Origin: Bacillota bacterium
GTDB lineage: Bacteria; Bacillota; Clostridia; Christensenellales; Aristaeellaceae
Direction: 5' to 3'
Assembly: GCA_023404345.1 (NCBI GenBank)
Contig: JAEYCB010000019.1
Location: 1-23,260 of the forward strand
DNA: 23,260 nucleotides
This document shows, one piece after another, positions 15,323 through 22,803 of this stretch. The position numbers were made by a program, and so were the translations under genes. Under the pieces are notes generated by a model, which saw only the letters and a program-made list of their open reading frames with translations, did no database searches and was not told the origin of the DNA. The stretch's first letter is position 1. Each line of letters starts with the position of its first letter.

Positions 15323-16507
15323 TTGCTACTGCAATTATATCTCCATTTTCCATTTTGTAAAAGGAAATGTTTTTACTGCGACTTCTGTTCTGCACCTGCG
15401 GACGCTGAAACCGTTGCGGCATATTGCTCTGCACTCAAAAAAGAAATTTGTATCACCGCCAAAAAATACCCCGGCGCCAGGGTGAGCACCGTGTTTCTAG
15501 GGGGCGGAACGCCAACGCTCGTGCCTGCTGCTGAGATGTGCGCCGTCCTTGAGGAGCTTCGCCGCCGCTTCGACATCCTGCCGGATGCCGAAATCACCGC
15601 CGAGGGAAATCCCGGCACCCTGTCACCCCAGTGGCTGGAAGCGGCCTGCGCCTGTGGACTTAACCGCCTGTCGCTGGGGGTACAGGCCGCGCAGGACCGG
15701 CTGCTCCAGGCCATCGGGCGCATTCACACCTTCGCTCAGGCGCAGGAGGCGGTGACGATGGCCCGCGCCTTTGGCATCCGCAACCTCAACGTGGATCTGA
15801 TGTCCAGCCTGCCGGGTCAGACGCTGCGGGACTGGCGCGAGAGCATAGAAGCGGCTTTGGCACTCGGCGTGGAGCATATATCCGCGTATAGCTTGATTCT
15901 GGAGGAAGGTACGCCGCTGTGGCGCATGGTGAAGGCGGGAAGCGTGCGCCTGCCGGATGACGAGCTGACCGCCGAGATGTACGAGCAGGGCGTAACGTGG
16001 CTGGAAGCGGCGGGATACGAGCGCTACGAAATCAGCAATTTTGCCCGCCCGGGCTTTCGCTGCCGCCACAACGTGGGCTACTGGCAGGGAAGCTGGTATG
16101 CGGGGCTTGGTGTGGCGGCGCACGGCATGCTGCCGCCGGACGGGGCGCAGGCCGCATGCGGCGCGGTGCGCGTGAGGCGTGCAAACACCGAAAGTGTGGC
16201 GGAGTATGTGCATGCACTGAACGCGCAAAACATCCTGCCGCCGGCGGAAATCACGCCGGTGGACCGGCAGGAGGCGATGTTTGAAACAATGATGGTGGGC
16301 CTGCGCATGACAGACGGCGTTTCCGAGCGCGATTTTGAGCGCATGCATGGCATGGCGCTTTCGCAGGTCTACGGACCGGCGCTGGAAACGCTGGCGAAGG
16401 AGGGGCTGGGGGCATGGTCCTTGGGCGCGGTGGGGGAGAGACGGTTCTTCCTTACCCCGCGCGGGCTGGAGGTGCAAAACGAGGCGCTTATGGCACTGAT
16501 GCCGTAA
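15323..16507 (+). CDS. hemW: Radical SAM heme chaperone HemW
   Basis: The 394-residue protein resembles HemN but is of the HemW type, proposed to bind and insert heme rather than oxidise coproporphyrinogen. The radical SAM cluster motif CKRKCFYCDF gives Cys12, Cys16 and Cys19, followed by Phe as in HemW. FLGGGTPT (58-65) is the SAM-binding glycine motif. RLSLGVQ, NVDLMSSLPGQT, YEISNFA and the C-terminal winged-helix-like part are also typical. The start is a TTG with GGGAGGG 7 nt upstream, and no closer ATG fits. No heme biosynthesis genes are in the window. Confidence 0.92.
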   Translation: MLLQLYLHFPFCKRKCFYCDFCSAPADAETVAAYCSALKKEICITAKKYPGARVSTVFLGGGTPTLVPAAEMCAVLEELRRRFDILPDAEITAEGNPGTLSPQWLEAACACGLNRLSLGVQAAQDRLLQAIGRIHTFAQAQEAVTMARAFGIRNLNVDLMSSLPGQTLRDWRESIEAALALGVEHISAYSLILEEGTPLWRMVKAGSVRLPDDELTAEMYEQGVTWLEAAGYERYEISNFARPGFRCRHNVGYWQGSWYAGLGVAAHGMLPPDGAQAACGAVRVRRANTESVAEYVHALNAQNILPPAEITPVDRQEAMFETMMVGLRMTDGVSERDFERMHGMALSQVYGPALETLAKEGLGAWSLGAVGERRFFLTPRGLEVQNEALMALMP

Positions 16508-16509
16508 AC

Positions 16510-16545
16510 AAAAAAAGATCCGCCGCACCCATTCGGTGCGGCGGA
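16510..16545 (-). terminator. Rho-independent terminator of the ABC transporter operon
   Basis: The perfect 11-bp GC-rich stem (16519-16529 with 16535-16545) has a 5-nt loop. On the minus strand it is followed by TCTTTTTTTG. It lies 15 bp after the binding-protein stop. It may also slow plus-strand transcription leaving hemW, but the plus side lacks a good T-run. Confidence 0.9.
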
Positions 16546-16559
16546 CCCGTTTGTGCAGC

Positions 16560-17462
16560 TTACTGGAGGGAATCCTTGGTCAGCACGGACACGCCGGTGT
16601 CGGTCACGGCATGGCCCAGGTCCTCGCCAGCGATGGCCTTCACAGCAGCCTGCACCCCCTCATAGCCCATCACATCGGGGTTCTGAGCCATGGTGCACAG
16701 CAGGTAGCCGTCCTTGATGAGGCCTTGGATGGCGTCGGACTTGTCAAAGCCCACGCCGATCACGCCGGTGTTGCCGGACGCCTTGATGGCGTTGCCGATG
16801 CCGGTGGTGGAGCCTTCGTTGCCGCCGAAGATGCCGACCACGCCCTGGGTGATGTAGTTTTCGGCGATGGTCTGGGACTTGGCAGCGTCGCCCTCGCCGT
16901 ACTGAGTCTCGAGGATGTTGAAATCGGTGCCTTCAAAGGCGCTGCGGAAGCCCGCTTCGCGCTTCACGGTGGAGTCAGTAGCGGCGTTGACGTTGACGAT
17001 GCCGATGTCGCCGGAGGTGATGCCGGCCGCGGTCAGGGCCTTGATCATTTCCTCACCGGCGGTCTTGCCGGCTGCCTCGTTGTCGGTGGAGAAGGTGGCT
17101 TCCGCCTCAACGTTGGCGGGGGAGTCCACGTAGACGATCTTCACGCCCGCCTCAACGGCCTCGTTGAGCGCAGAGGAGATGGCGTCGGGGCCGTTGGCCG
17201 CCACGATGATGGCCTGATAGCCGCCGGCGACGGCGTTGTTGACGCATTCGATCTGCTGGGCGTCATCCTTGGTGTTGGGGGACATGAAGGTTACGGTCAC
17301 GCCGAGTTCCTCAGCGGCCTTCTGGGCGCCCTCGTTGAGGGTGATCCAGTGCTGGTCGATGGAGTCCATGGTGATCAGGGCGATCTTTTCGCCGGCGGCC
17401 ATCGCGCTGGCAGCGCCGAGCACCAGGCACAGGCAGAGCAGCAGAGCAACGATCTTTTTCAT
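16560..17462 (-). CDS. Sugar ABC transporter substrate-binding protein (RbsB-like)
   Basis: The 300-residue exported protein is of the periplasmic-binding-protein type I sugar family. Recognisable parts include the first strand IALITMDS, the NAVAGGYQAIIVAANGPDAI region, VKIVYVDSP, DSTVKREAGFRSAF and GVVGIFGGNEGSTTGIGNAI. The signal peptide (about 1-22) ends in ASAMA without a Cys, so no lipobox is seen. That is unusual for a Gram-positive binding protein, which must be tethered or be retained in another way. AGGAGG lies about 9 nt before the ATG. It is the last gene of the ATPase-permease-binding protein operon. The actual sugar is unknown. Confidence 0.9.
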   Translation of the reverse strand: MKKIVALLLCLCLVLGAASAMAAGEKIALITMDSIDQHWITLNEGAQKAAEELGVTVTFMSPNTKDDAQQIECVNNAVAGGYQAIIVAANGPDAISSALNEAVEAGVKIVYVDSPANVEAEATFSTDNEAAGKTAGEEMIKALTAAGITSGDIGIVNVNAATDSTVKREAGFRSAFEGTDFNILETQYGEGDAAKSQTIAENYITQGVVGIFGGNEGSTTGIGNAIKASGNTGVIGVGFDKSDAIQGLIKDGYLLCTMAQNPDVMGYEGVQAAVKAIAGEDLGHAVTDTGVSVLTKDSLQ

Positions 17463-17482
17463 AACAATGGTACCTCCTGTTT

Positions 17483-18532
17483 CTATTTCTGAACGCCCGC
17501 AGGCAATTCATTCGTCTTTTTGGTGGTTTTGCGGCTGAAGATGCCGCGGCGGAACACCACGTCAAGCAGCACGGCAAATACCACGATCACGCCGATCACG
17601 ATGCGCTGGATGCCCACCTGCGCGCCGATCATGTTCAGGCCGTTTTCCAGCGTCTGCCACACGGCTGCGCCGCCGAGGGTGCCCAGCAGAAGGCCCGTGC
17701 CGCCCAGGGGAGAGATGCCGCCGATGACGCCCGCGGCTACCGCATACATTTCATAGGTGTTGCCGGCCTCCATGTTGCCCATGCTGGCCTGCGCGCACAG
17801 GATCAGGCCCACCACGAACGAGCAGAACGCCGATACCAGGTATGCCTTGGTCACCGTGGCCACCACCGACACGCCCGACAGCTTGGCCGCGTCCGCGTTG
17901 GAGCCGATGGCGTAGATGTGCCGGCCCGTGCGGGTCTTGCTCAGCAGGAAGAAGAAGGCCGCAAAGAGAATCATGGCAATCCAGAAGGTGTTGTACAGGC
18001 CCAGCGTATCTCCATAGTAGAAGAAGTTTTGGAACTTGTCGCCCATCTCCTGACCGATGCCGCTGGCGATGGCGTTGGTGTTGCGGTTGCCGTTGACCAT
18101 GTAGGCCACGCCGCGCGCCACGAACATCGTGCCCAGCGTGGCGATGAAGGGCGGAAGCTGGAACTTGCCCACGAGCATGCCGTTAAGCACACCCACCAGC
18201 AGGCAGGCCACCAGCGTGATCAGGATGGCGGGGATGGGATGCATGCCGCCGGACATCAGCGTGCCGGAGATCATGGCGCTCATGCCGACCACCGAGCCGA
18301 TGGACAGGTCGATATTACCGGTGATGAGCAGGTAGCTCTGGCCGATGCCGATGATGAGGTACTTGGACATGGAGCGCGTGAGGTTGACGATATTGCGCCC
18401 TGAGAACACCGTGGGATTGATCAGGCCGAACGCGATGTAGATGATGATGAGTCCCGCGAAAGCCGTCAGCGCCGCGCCCATGCCGCGCACGCTGAGCAGC
18501 CGCTTGAGGAAGGGTTGCTTGCTGTGTTCCAT
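17483..18532 (-). CDS. Sugar ABC transporter permease (RbsC-like)
   Basis: The 349-residue permease has about 9-10 membrane segments and carries the family hallmarks GNIDLSIGS, LPPFIATLGTMFVARG and GGISPLGGTG. The ATG at 18532 is chosen because TAGGAGG lies about 10 nt upstream. An ATG at 18556 overlapping the ATPase stop lacks an SD and would add eight residues. It lies 20 bp after the ATPase gene and 20 bp before the binding-protein gene. It would form a homodimeric or paired channel for a monosaccharide such as ribose, galactose or xylose; the substrate is not determined. Confidence 0.92.
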   Translation of the reverse strand: MEHSKQPFLKRLLSVRGMGAALTAFAGLIIIYIAFGLINPTVFSGRNIVNLTRSMSKYLIIGIGQSYLLITGNIDLSIGSVVGMSAMISGTLMSGGMHPIPAILITLVACLLVGVLNGMLVGKFQLPPFIATLGTMFVARGVAYMVNGNRNTNAIASGIGQEMGDKFQNFFYYGDTLGLYNTFWIAMILFAAFFFLLSKTRTGRHIYAIGSNADAAKLSGVSVVATVTKAYLVSAFCSFVVGLILCAQASMGNMEAGNTYEMYAVAAGVIGGISPLGGTGLLLGTLGGAAVWQTLENGLNMIGAQVGIQRIVIGVIVVFAVLLDVVFRRGIFSRKTTKKTNELPAGVQK

Positions 18533-18552
18533 ACGATCCGTGCCTCCTACGC

Positions 18553-20064
18553 TCATTGGCCTGCCGCCATTTTGTTTTCAAACCGGGTTGCCAGCGTGAG
18601 AATCTCGTTTTGCGTGGTTTCCCGCGCCATCACCTCGCCGGTGATCTGCCCGTCGCACATCACGATCACGCGGTCGGCAATGCCCAGCACCTCCGGCAGC
18701 TCGCTGGATACGAACATCACCGCGATGCCCTGCTGTTTGAGCTGGTTCATCAGATGGTAGATTTCCACCTTGGCCGCCACATCGATGCCGCGTGTGGGCT
18801 CGTCAAAGATGACCACCCGAGAATCGCGCGCCAGCCATTTGCCCACAACCACCTTCTGCTGGTTGCCGCCGGAGAGGTTGGCCGCGTCCACGTCCACCGA
18901 CGGGGTTTTGATCTGCAAATTCTTGACCGCGCGGTCGCACATGGCGTTTTCCTTGCTGTGGCTGACCACGCCCAGACGGTTGCACAAAAGGTCCAGGTTG
19001 GGAAGCGCGATGTTGTGACGGATGCTTAGCTTGGTACACAGGCCGTCCTTCTTACGGTCCTCAGGGGCCAGCACCACGCCCTGACGGATCGCGTCCATGG
19101 GGCTGTGAATGGCAATTTCCCTGCCATCCAGAAAAATCTGACCGGATTGTTTGGGGTCGATGCCAAAGATGGCGCGGGTGGTTTCCGTGCGCCCGGCGCC
19201 CATCAGGCCCGCAAAACCCACGATTTCACCCTCATAGAGGGAAAAGCTGACGTTTCGCACCATGCGCCCGGCGTTGAGGTTTTTCACCTCGAAGGTTTTT
19301 TTGCCCTTTTCGCAGGTCACACGGGGAAACTTTTCCTTGATTTCACGGCCCACCATGTAGGTGATGATCTGGTCGATGCTGGTATCGGCAAAGTTCATGG
19401 TGGCGATATACTGGCCGTCGCGCATGATGGTCACGCGGTCCACGATGTGCTGCAATTCCTCCAGCCGGTGGGAGATATACACAATGCCGTGGTCCGAGGC
19501 GCGCAGGTCCCGGATGATGCGGAACAGGTCCTCGATTTCGCGCGCGGTGAGCGCGGAGGTGGGCTCATCCATGATGAGGATGCGCGCATCCATCGAAAGG
19601 GCCTTGGCGATTTCCACCATCTGCTGCTTGGAAATGGGCAGATCGCCCACCACCGTGCGGGGAGAAATGTCGATTTTGAGCCGCCCCAGCACCTCGGCGG
19701 CTTCGGCCTCCATCTGGCGCTGGCTCAGCACGATGCCATGCACCTTTTCACGCCCCAGGAACATGTTTTCGGCCACGGTGAGGTGGCGGCACATGTTCAG
19801 CTCCTGATGGATAATGGCCACACCCGCGGCCTGCGCCTGCTTGGGGGTGAGGTTGCCATACGCCTTTCCCTGGATTTCCATGTCGCCGCTGTCGCGGGTG
19901 TAGACGCCACTGAGCACCTTCATCAGCGTGGATTTGCCCGCGCCGTTTTCACCCAGAAGCGCCATGACCTCGCCGCTTCGCAGCTCGAAATCCACATGGT
20001 CCAGCGCCTTTACGCCGGGAAACGACTTGCAGATATCGTGCATGGATACGATGATGTCGTTCAT
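18553..20064 (-). CDS. Sugar ABC transporter ATP-binding protein (RbsA/MglA-like)
   Basis: The 503-residue protein is a tandem ATPase. The first domain has an intact Walker A GENGAGKST (38-46), a degenerate signature LPISKQQM and Walker B ILIMDEPTSAL. The second has the usual degenerate Walker A (GLMGAGRTETT), the signature LSGGNQQKVVVGKWLA and Walker B VVIFDEPTRGID. This asymmetry is normal for the RbsA/MglA family. AAGGGG precedes the ATG. It is the first gene of the operon, behind an extended -10 promoter. No regulator or sugar kinase lies beside it, so the substrate cannot be inferred from context. Confidence 0.95.
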   Translation of the reverse strand: MNDIIVSMHDICKSFPGVKALDHVDFELRSGEVMALLGENGAGKSTLMKVLSGVYTRDSGDMEIQGKAYGNLTPKQAQAAGVAIIHQELNMCRHLTVAENMFLGREKVHGIVLSQRQMEAEAAEVLGRLKIDISPRTVVGDLPISKQQMVEIAKALSMDARILIMDEPTSALTAREIEDLFRIIRDLRASDHGIVYISHRLEELQHIVDRVTIMRDGQYIATMNFADTSIDQIITYMVGREIKEKFPRVTCEKGKKTFEVKNLNAGRMVRNVSFSLYEGEIVGFAGLMGAGRTETTRAIFGIDPKQSGQIFLDGREIAIHSPMDAIRQGVVLAPEDRKKDGLCTKLSIRHNIALPNLDLLCNRLGVVSHSKENAMCDRAVKNLQIKTPSVDVDAANLSGGNQQKVVVGKWLARDSRVVIFDEPTRGIDVAAKVEIYHLMNQLKQQGIAVMFVSSELPEVLGIADRVIVMCDGQITGEVMARETTQNEILTLATRFENKMAAGQ

Positions 20065-20106
20065 TGGCCTTGCCCCTTTGTCTGGTTTGCTTGTGTTGAT
20101 GGTAAA

Positions 20107-20115
20107 AGTATAGCA
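20107..20115 (-). promoter_or_regulatory. Extended -10 promoter of the ABC transporter operon
   Basis: On the minus strand TGCTATACT is an extended -10 element about 43 bp before the ATPase start. The -35 region is weak (TTCTTC at 18-bp spacing). Confidence 0.5.
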
Positions 20116-20190
20116 TTTCGGATGCCGCCGAAGAAATGGGGGTTCTTTTGTTTTCAGGGGGCTTTTTTATGGAGTTTTGATTTGCACATG

Positions 20191-20215
20191 AAAAAAGCCC
20201 CGGTATTCGGGGCTT
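20191..20215 (-). terminator. Minus-strand terminator within the repeat block
   Basis: The stem AAGCCCC/GGGGCTT (20195-20201, 20209-20215) has a 7-nt loop and on the minus strand is followed by TTTT. It lies upstream of the ABC operon promoter and would insulate it from transcription coming from the rsgA side. Its sequence is repeated at 20382-20405 without the T-run. Confidence 0.6.
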
Positions 20216-20405
20216 ACCAGACCGTTGAAAAACCCCTGATTTTGGGGAAAACCGCGTTTCTTGCACCCTTCGGGCGCTCGCAACGCTCGCGAAAAATGCT
20301 GCGGCGTAAGGCTTTGGCGCTCTGCCCCAACCCCCGGTAGGGGGATGATCCCCCTGCACCCCGCACTTTGTCGACAGCCTGAAAGCCCCGGTATTGGGGG
20401 CTTAC
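20194..20405. repeat. Pair of 24-bp hairpin repeats
   Basis: The hairpin AAGCCCCGGTATT-N-GGGGCTT with its flanking bases occurs at 20194-20217 and again at 20382-20405, in the same orientation and with one mismatch. Between them lie other hairpins, including the palindrome AGGGGGAT-G-ATCCCCCT (20339-20355). Confidence 0.8.
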
Positions 20406-20642
20406 AATGTGCTGTGCCAAAACACGTTTTCCCTGCGCCTGCGGCGCAGCCGGGAAAATGTGTAAGGCTTCCGAATTCACCGCACATGTCAGCGGGATGC
20501 CCTCCCCAAACCAAAGATTTGGGGAAGGCATCGGAAATTCGCAATACAGTTCAGAGGGCTGAGGCCCTCCAAACCTTCCAAGAGGTTTTTTTGACAGTCT
20601 GTGCAGCCCTACACCTGCAAGACTGTGTTTGTAATAAGCTTT
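20216..20642. repeat. Gene-free block of stacked dispersed hairpins
   Basis: No convincing gene is seen. Several strong inverted repeats follow one another: TTTTCCCTGCGCC/GGCGCAG..GGGAAAA (about 20427-20459), a 15-bp arm pair at 20496-20510 and 20518-20532 (one mismatch), GAGGGC/GCCCTC at 20554-20569, and ACAGTCT..TGCAG/CTGCAAGACTGT at 20594-20626. Short ORFs here are repeat-derived. The pattern suggests nested insertions of REP-like or MITE-like elements. Confidence 0.7.
20552..20604. repeat. Dispersed two-hairpin repeat, copy 2 (inverted)
   Basis: Read on the minus strand it begins CAGACTGTCAAAA, then has hairpin AACCT/AGGTT around CTTGGA, then AGGTTTGGAGGGC with its partner GCCCTC. Copy 1 at 177-231 has the same order of parts, and its first hairpin differs on both sides of the stem. 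Confidence 0.7.
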
Positions 20643-21323
20643 TTAGATGCGTCCTGTTAGCTTGATCAAGTTCATAAATCGACCGTTATCTGTTTCAATC
20701 ATCAGTCTGTCCTCCACTGCATATGGGTTATCACAAGCCAGCCAGTCATTCCATGCTCTGTCAAAGCAATTCATCTCAGCAATTTGGAAATCTTTTAGAT
20801 ATGGCGCAAATTTGGGTTTCCACCAGTCAATCGAATGCCACATTTCCAGCGCTTCCGCTTCCCAAAGCGGCTTCAGTTCTTCTGGTATATTGTCATGCAC
20901 CTCATACTTCATGCCCGGAAAAGCAATGGCAACAATAGCATCTTTTTTCAGTATTGGTTTCAATACCTTTTCAAAATAGCTGTCATTATTGCCGAAATAA
21001 TGATAGGAATCCACACTGATGGCAGCATCGAAAAATCCTTGCGCAAAAGGAAGCCGCAATGCGTCAAGTTGCAAAGGAACGAGCAGTTCGCAAACCCCTG
21101 CCTGCTTGAAGCGGTTATAATTCTCTGTGGCAGATGTCCATAAATCTACAGCAAAAACCTGTGCGCCGTATTTCTCTGCCAAAAACACAGAAGTCAGTCC
21201 ACGACCGCATCCCAAGTCCAAAACACGCATTCCTTTTTTCAAAGGTACATTCGCCATCAATTCCTCTGCCAGCAGCCATGCGTTGGGTCCCATCATGTTT
21301 TCTTTCAAAAATTCATTATTCAT
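20643..21323 (-). CDS. Class I SAM-dependent methyltransferase
   Basis: The 226-residue protein has the Rossmann SAM-binding motif VLDLGCGRG (about 34-42), followed by the acidic end of strand 2 in FAVDLW (about 58-62) and motif LDALRLPFAQGFFDAAISVDSYHYFG. The C-terminal part (WHSIDWWKPKFAPYL, WNDWLACDNPYA) is conserved in a group of small-molecule or cyclopropane-synthase-like methyltransferases. The substrate is unknown. GAGG lies 6 nt before the ATG at 21323, which is only 8 bp after the rsgA stop; an ATG at 21335 overlapping that stop lacks an SD. The gene is AT-richer than the host average and shares one transcript with rsgA. Confidence 0.88.
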   Translation of the reverse strand: MNNEFLKENMMGPNAWLLAEELMANVPLKKGMRVLDLGCGRGLTSVFLAEKYGAQVFAVDLWTSATENYNRFKQAGVCELLVPLQLDALRLPFAQGFFDAAISVDSYHYFGNNDSYFEKVLKPILKKDAIVAIAFPGMKYEVHDNIPEELKPLWEAEALEMWHSIDWWKPKFAPYLKDFQIAEMNCFDRAWNDWLACDNPYAVEDRLMIETDNGRFMNLIKLTGRI

Positions 21324-21331
21324 GACTTTCC

Positions 21332-22396
21332 TCATTTCCGTTTCCGCTGTTCTTTTGCAAACCGTCTGGCATTCTTCATCCCGCCGATCTCTTTGAACAT
21401 ACGCTCGCACTTTTTGACTTCAATCTCCCTGCTGCTTAATCCATCATAGCTGGTTTCATGGCTCAGCTTGTGGTAGCTCTCCAGGCGGCGGCCGTCCAAT
21501 TCACCCAAGTCCACTGCGGCCAGAACAGCACATCCGGGTTCATTGGTGTGTGTGCAGTTACGGAAACGACAGTGCTGTGCCAAATCCTCAATTTCCGCAA
21601 ATGTTTTGGAAAGGTCGGCGCTTTCTGCGCCCATCTCTCTCATACCGGGCGTGTCAATGACCACGCCACCCAACGGACAGGGAAACATTTCACGGCCTGT
21701 TGTGGTGTGGCGGCCTTTGTCGCCCTTGCCGATCTCCTGTGTTGTAATAACCTGAGCGCCCAGCAGTTTGTTGATCAGGGTCGATTTTCCCACACCCGAG
21801 GAACCGATAAAGGCACAGGTCTGGTTTTTCTGGAAATAAGGCTGGAACTTCTTGCAAATGTCCATATCAAACATGGAAAGCGTAACAACATCGGAAAAAC
21901 AGGAAGTTTCTTCGACCTGCGCAATCGCCCGAGACAGATTTTCGCATAGATCCGATTTGGTCAGAACAATCACCGGTGTAGCGCCGCTGTCCCAGGCAAT
22001 GGACAGATACCGCTCCATACGGTTCAGGCTGAAATTCTGATTGAGGGACATGCATAAAAATACAATATCCACATTGGCTGCTATGGGCTGCGCCTGTCCG
22101 GACAATCCAACGGCCTTTCGGATAAACAGGCTCTTTCGTGTCAACACCTGATGAATGACGGCAAACTCGGACAGCATATCGACCATCACATAGTCACCGA
22201 CCGTCGGATATTGGGCAAGCTCCTCTGTGTCGTACCGGAGTTTGCCTGAAATCTCCGCCAACCTTTCTGCCTGTTCGGTTACGATCTTATATTTTCCACG
22301 ATGCTGTGCAATCACTCTTGCAAGTTGATAATTTGGATATAAGGTTGCTTCTGTTAAAAAGCGCTCTGAAACGCCGTAATCATTTAATTGATTCAA
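21332..22396 (-). CDS. rsgA: Ribosome small subunit-dependent GTPase A (paralogue-type)
   Basis: RsgA acts in late 30S subunit maturation. The 354-residue protein has an N-terminal OB-like domain and a circularly permuted GTPase domain, with motifs in the order G4 (LTKSDL), G1 (GSSGVGKST), G2 (HTTTG), G3 (DTPGMRE). The zinc site CxxxxCxHxxxxxC lies near 276-289. It is longer than the roughly 290-residue housekeeping enzyme of Firmicutes and sits in AT-rich accessory DNA, so it is probably a second copy. The TTG at 22396 is preferred because GGAGG lies 8 nt upstream; an ATG at 22411 contains that SD and has none of its own. A leader ORF and competing hairpins precede it. Confidence 0.9.
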   Translation of the reverse strand: MNQLNDYGVSERFLTEATLYPNYQLARVIAQHRGKYKIVTEQAERLAEISGKLRYDTEELAQYPTVGDYVMVDMLSEFAVIHQVLTRKSLFIRKAVGLSGQAQPIAANVDIVFLCMSLNQNFSLNRMERYLSIAWDSGATPVIVLTKSDLCENLSRAIAQVEETSCFSDVVTLSMFDMDICKKFQPYFQKNQTCAFIGSSGVGKSTLINKLLGAQVITTQEIGKGDKGRHTTTGREMFPCPLGGVVIDTPGMREMGAESADLSKTFAEIEDLAQHCRFRNCTHTNEPGCAVLAAVDLGELDGRRLESYHKLSHETSYDGLSSREIEVKKCERMFKEIGGMKNARRFAKEQRKRK

Positions 22397-22404
22397 TTCT
22401 ATAA

Positions 22405-22466
22405 CCTCCATTTTATATTCCCGAAGGAAGGAGGTCTGCGAAAGTTACTTCGTCATACCTCCTTCC
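22405..22466 (-). promoter_or_regulatory. Attenuator-like competing hairpins before rsgA
   Basis: On the minus strand arm 1 (GGAAGGAGGT, 22466-22457) pairs perfectly with arm 2 (ACCTCCTTCC, 22435-22426). The ACCTCC of arm 2 can instead pair with GGAGGT at the rsgA SD (22409-22404), enclosing a small TTCC-TTCG-GGAA hairpin. Arm 1 is part of the leader ORF, so ribosome position would choose between the two folds. Confidence 0.6.
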
Positions 22467-22501
22467 ACCATTACAATCTCCATTTTATTTGTGTTCATCA
22501 T
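22445..22501 (-). CDS. Leader peptide ORF upstream of rsgA
   Basis: This 18-codon ORF encodes MMNTNKMEIVMVEGGMTK. GGAG (22514-22511) lies 9 nt before the ATG at 22501; a second ATG follows directly. The ORF ends 48 nt before the rsgA start. Its last codons (GAA GGA GGT) form one arm of the hairpin that competes for the rsgA SD. Short leader ORFs with such structures are known for erm, cat and related inducible ribosome-targeting resistance genes. The peptide is not one I recognise, and the role is inferred. Confidence 0.55.
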   Translation of the reverse strand: MMNTNKMEIVMVEGGMTK

Positions 22502-22533
22502 AAAAACACGCTCCTTTCGCTTAGTATCGTTTT

Positions 22534-22542
22534 ATTATATCA
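22534..22542 (-). promoter_or_regulatory. Extended -10 promoter of the leader-rsgA-methyltransferase unit
   Basis: On the minus strand TGATATAAT is a perfect extended -10. TTCCCA 18 bp upstream is a weak -35. Transcription would start near 22527 and give a leader of about 130 nt. The promoter lies at the inner edge of an IS3 remnant. Confidence 0.7.
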
Positions 22543-22559
22543 TCTGCCAGGGATTGATG

Positions 22560-22803
22560 GGAATAGATAAATGATTTTTGTGCACTACCGGCTTTGCATA
22601 CAGCATTCCCGCACAGGGCAGCTTCTGGATACGCTTGGAATTTCGAAATTTGGATATGGCAGTCAATCCTTCCGTTAACCACAGAAGGCAGACGGCTTGT
22701 ACTGATAAATGCACTCTGTTTTGAGAATGAAGAAATTTTCCGCCATGACGTTATCATAAGAATTTCTTTTTTAGATATGGAGGGTATAATGCTGTATTGT
22801 TTA
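22560..22803 (-). pseudogene. IS3-family transposase OrfB, C-terminal remnant
   Basis: On the minus strand the frame through 22758-22681 reads NSYDNVMAENFFILKTECIY. This is the conserved (G/N)xYDNxxxExFF region holding the last catalytic Glu of the IS3 DDE integrase domain. Upstream in frame QHYTLHI is followed by a stop where family members have a Ser-Arg-Lys stretch. Downstream the frame closes after AFCG, and a different frame continues with NSKRIQKL, like the YNxxRIQ end of OrfB. Stops and frameshifts show it is decayed. It has the same orientation as the OrfA fragment at 22754-22936. Confidence 0.72.

Noticed and set aside
15323..16507. Calling this gene hemN (coproporphyrinogen III dehydrogenase)
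   Set aside because: The cluster motif is followed by Phe rather than a fourth Cys (CxxxCxxCxF), and the length and context fit HemW.
20167..20544. Short ORFs in the repeat block (for example 125 codons on the minus strand)
   Set aside because: They are made of dispersed hairpin repeats, have no SD, and overlap in several frames; such ORFs are common spurious calls.
20190..20640. Possible CRISPR array
   Set aside because: Repeat units differ in sequence, spacing is irregular and each unit is itself a hairpin; no cas genes are nearby.
22521..22757. Minus-strand ORF of 78 codons as an independent gene
   Set aside because: It runs through the rsgA promoter and reads a shifted frame of the OrfB remnant; no SD.
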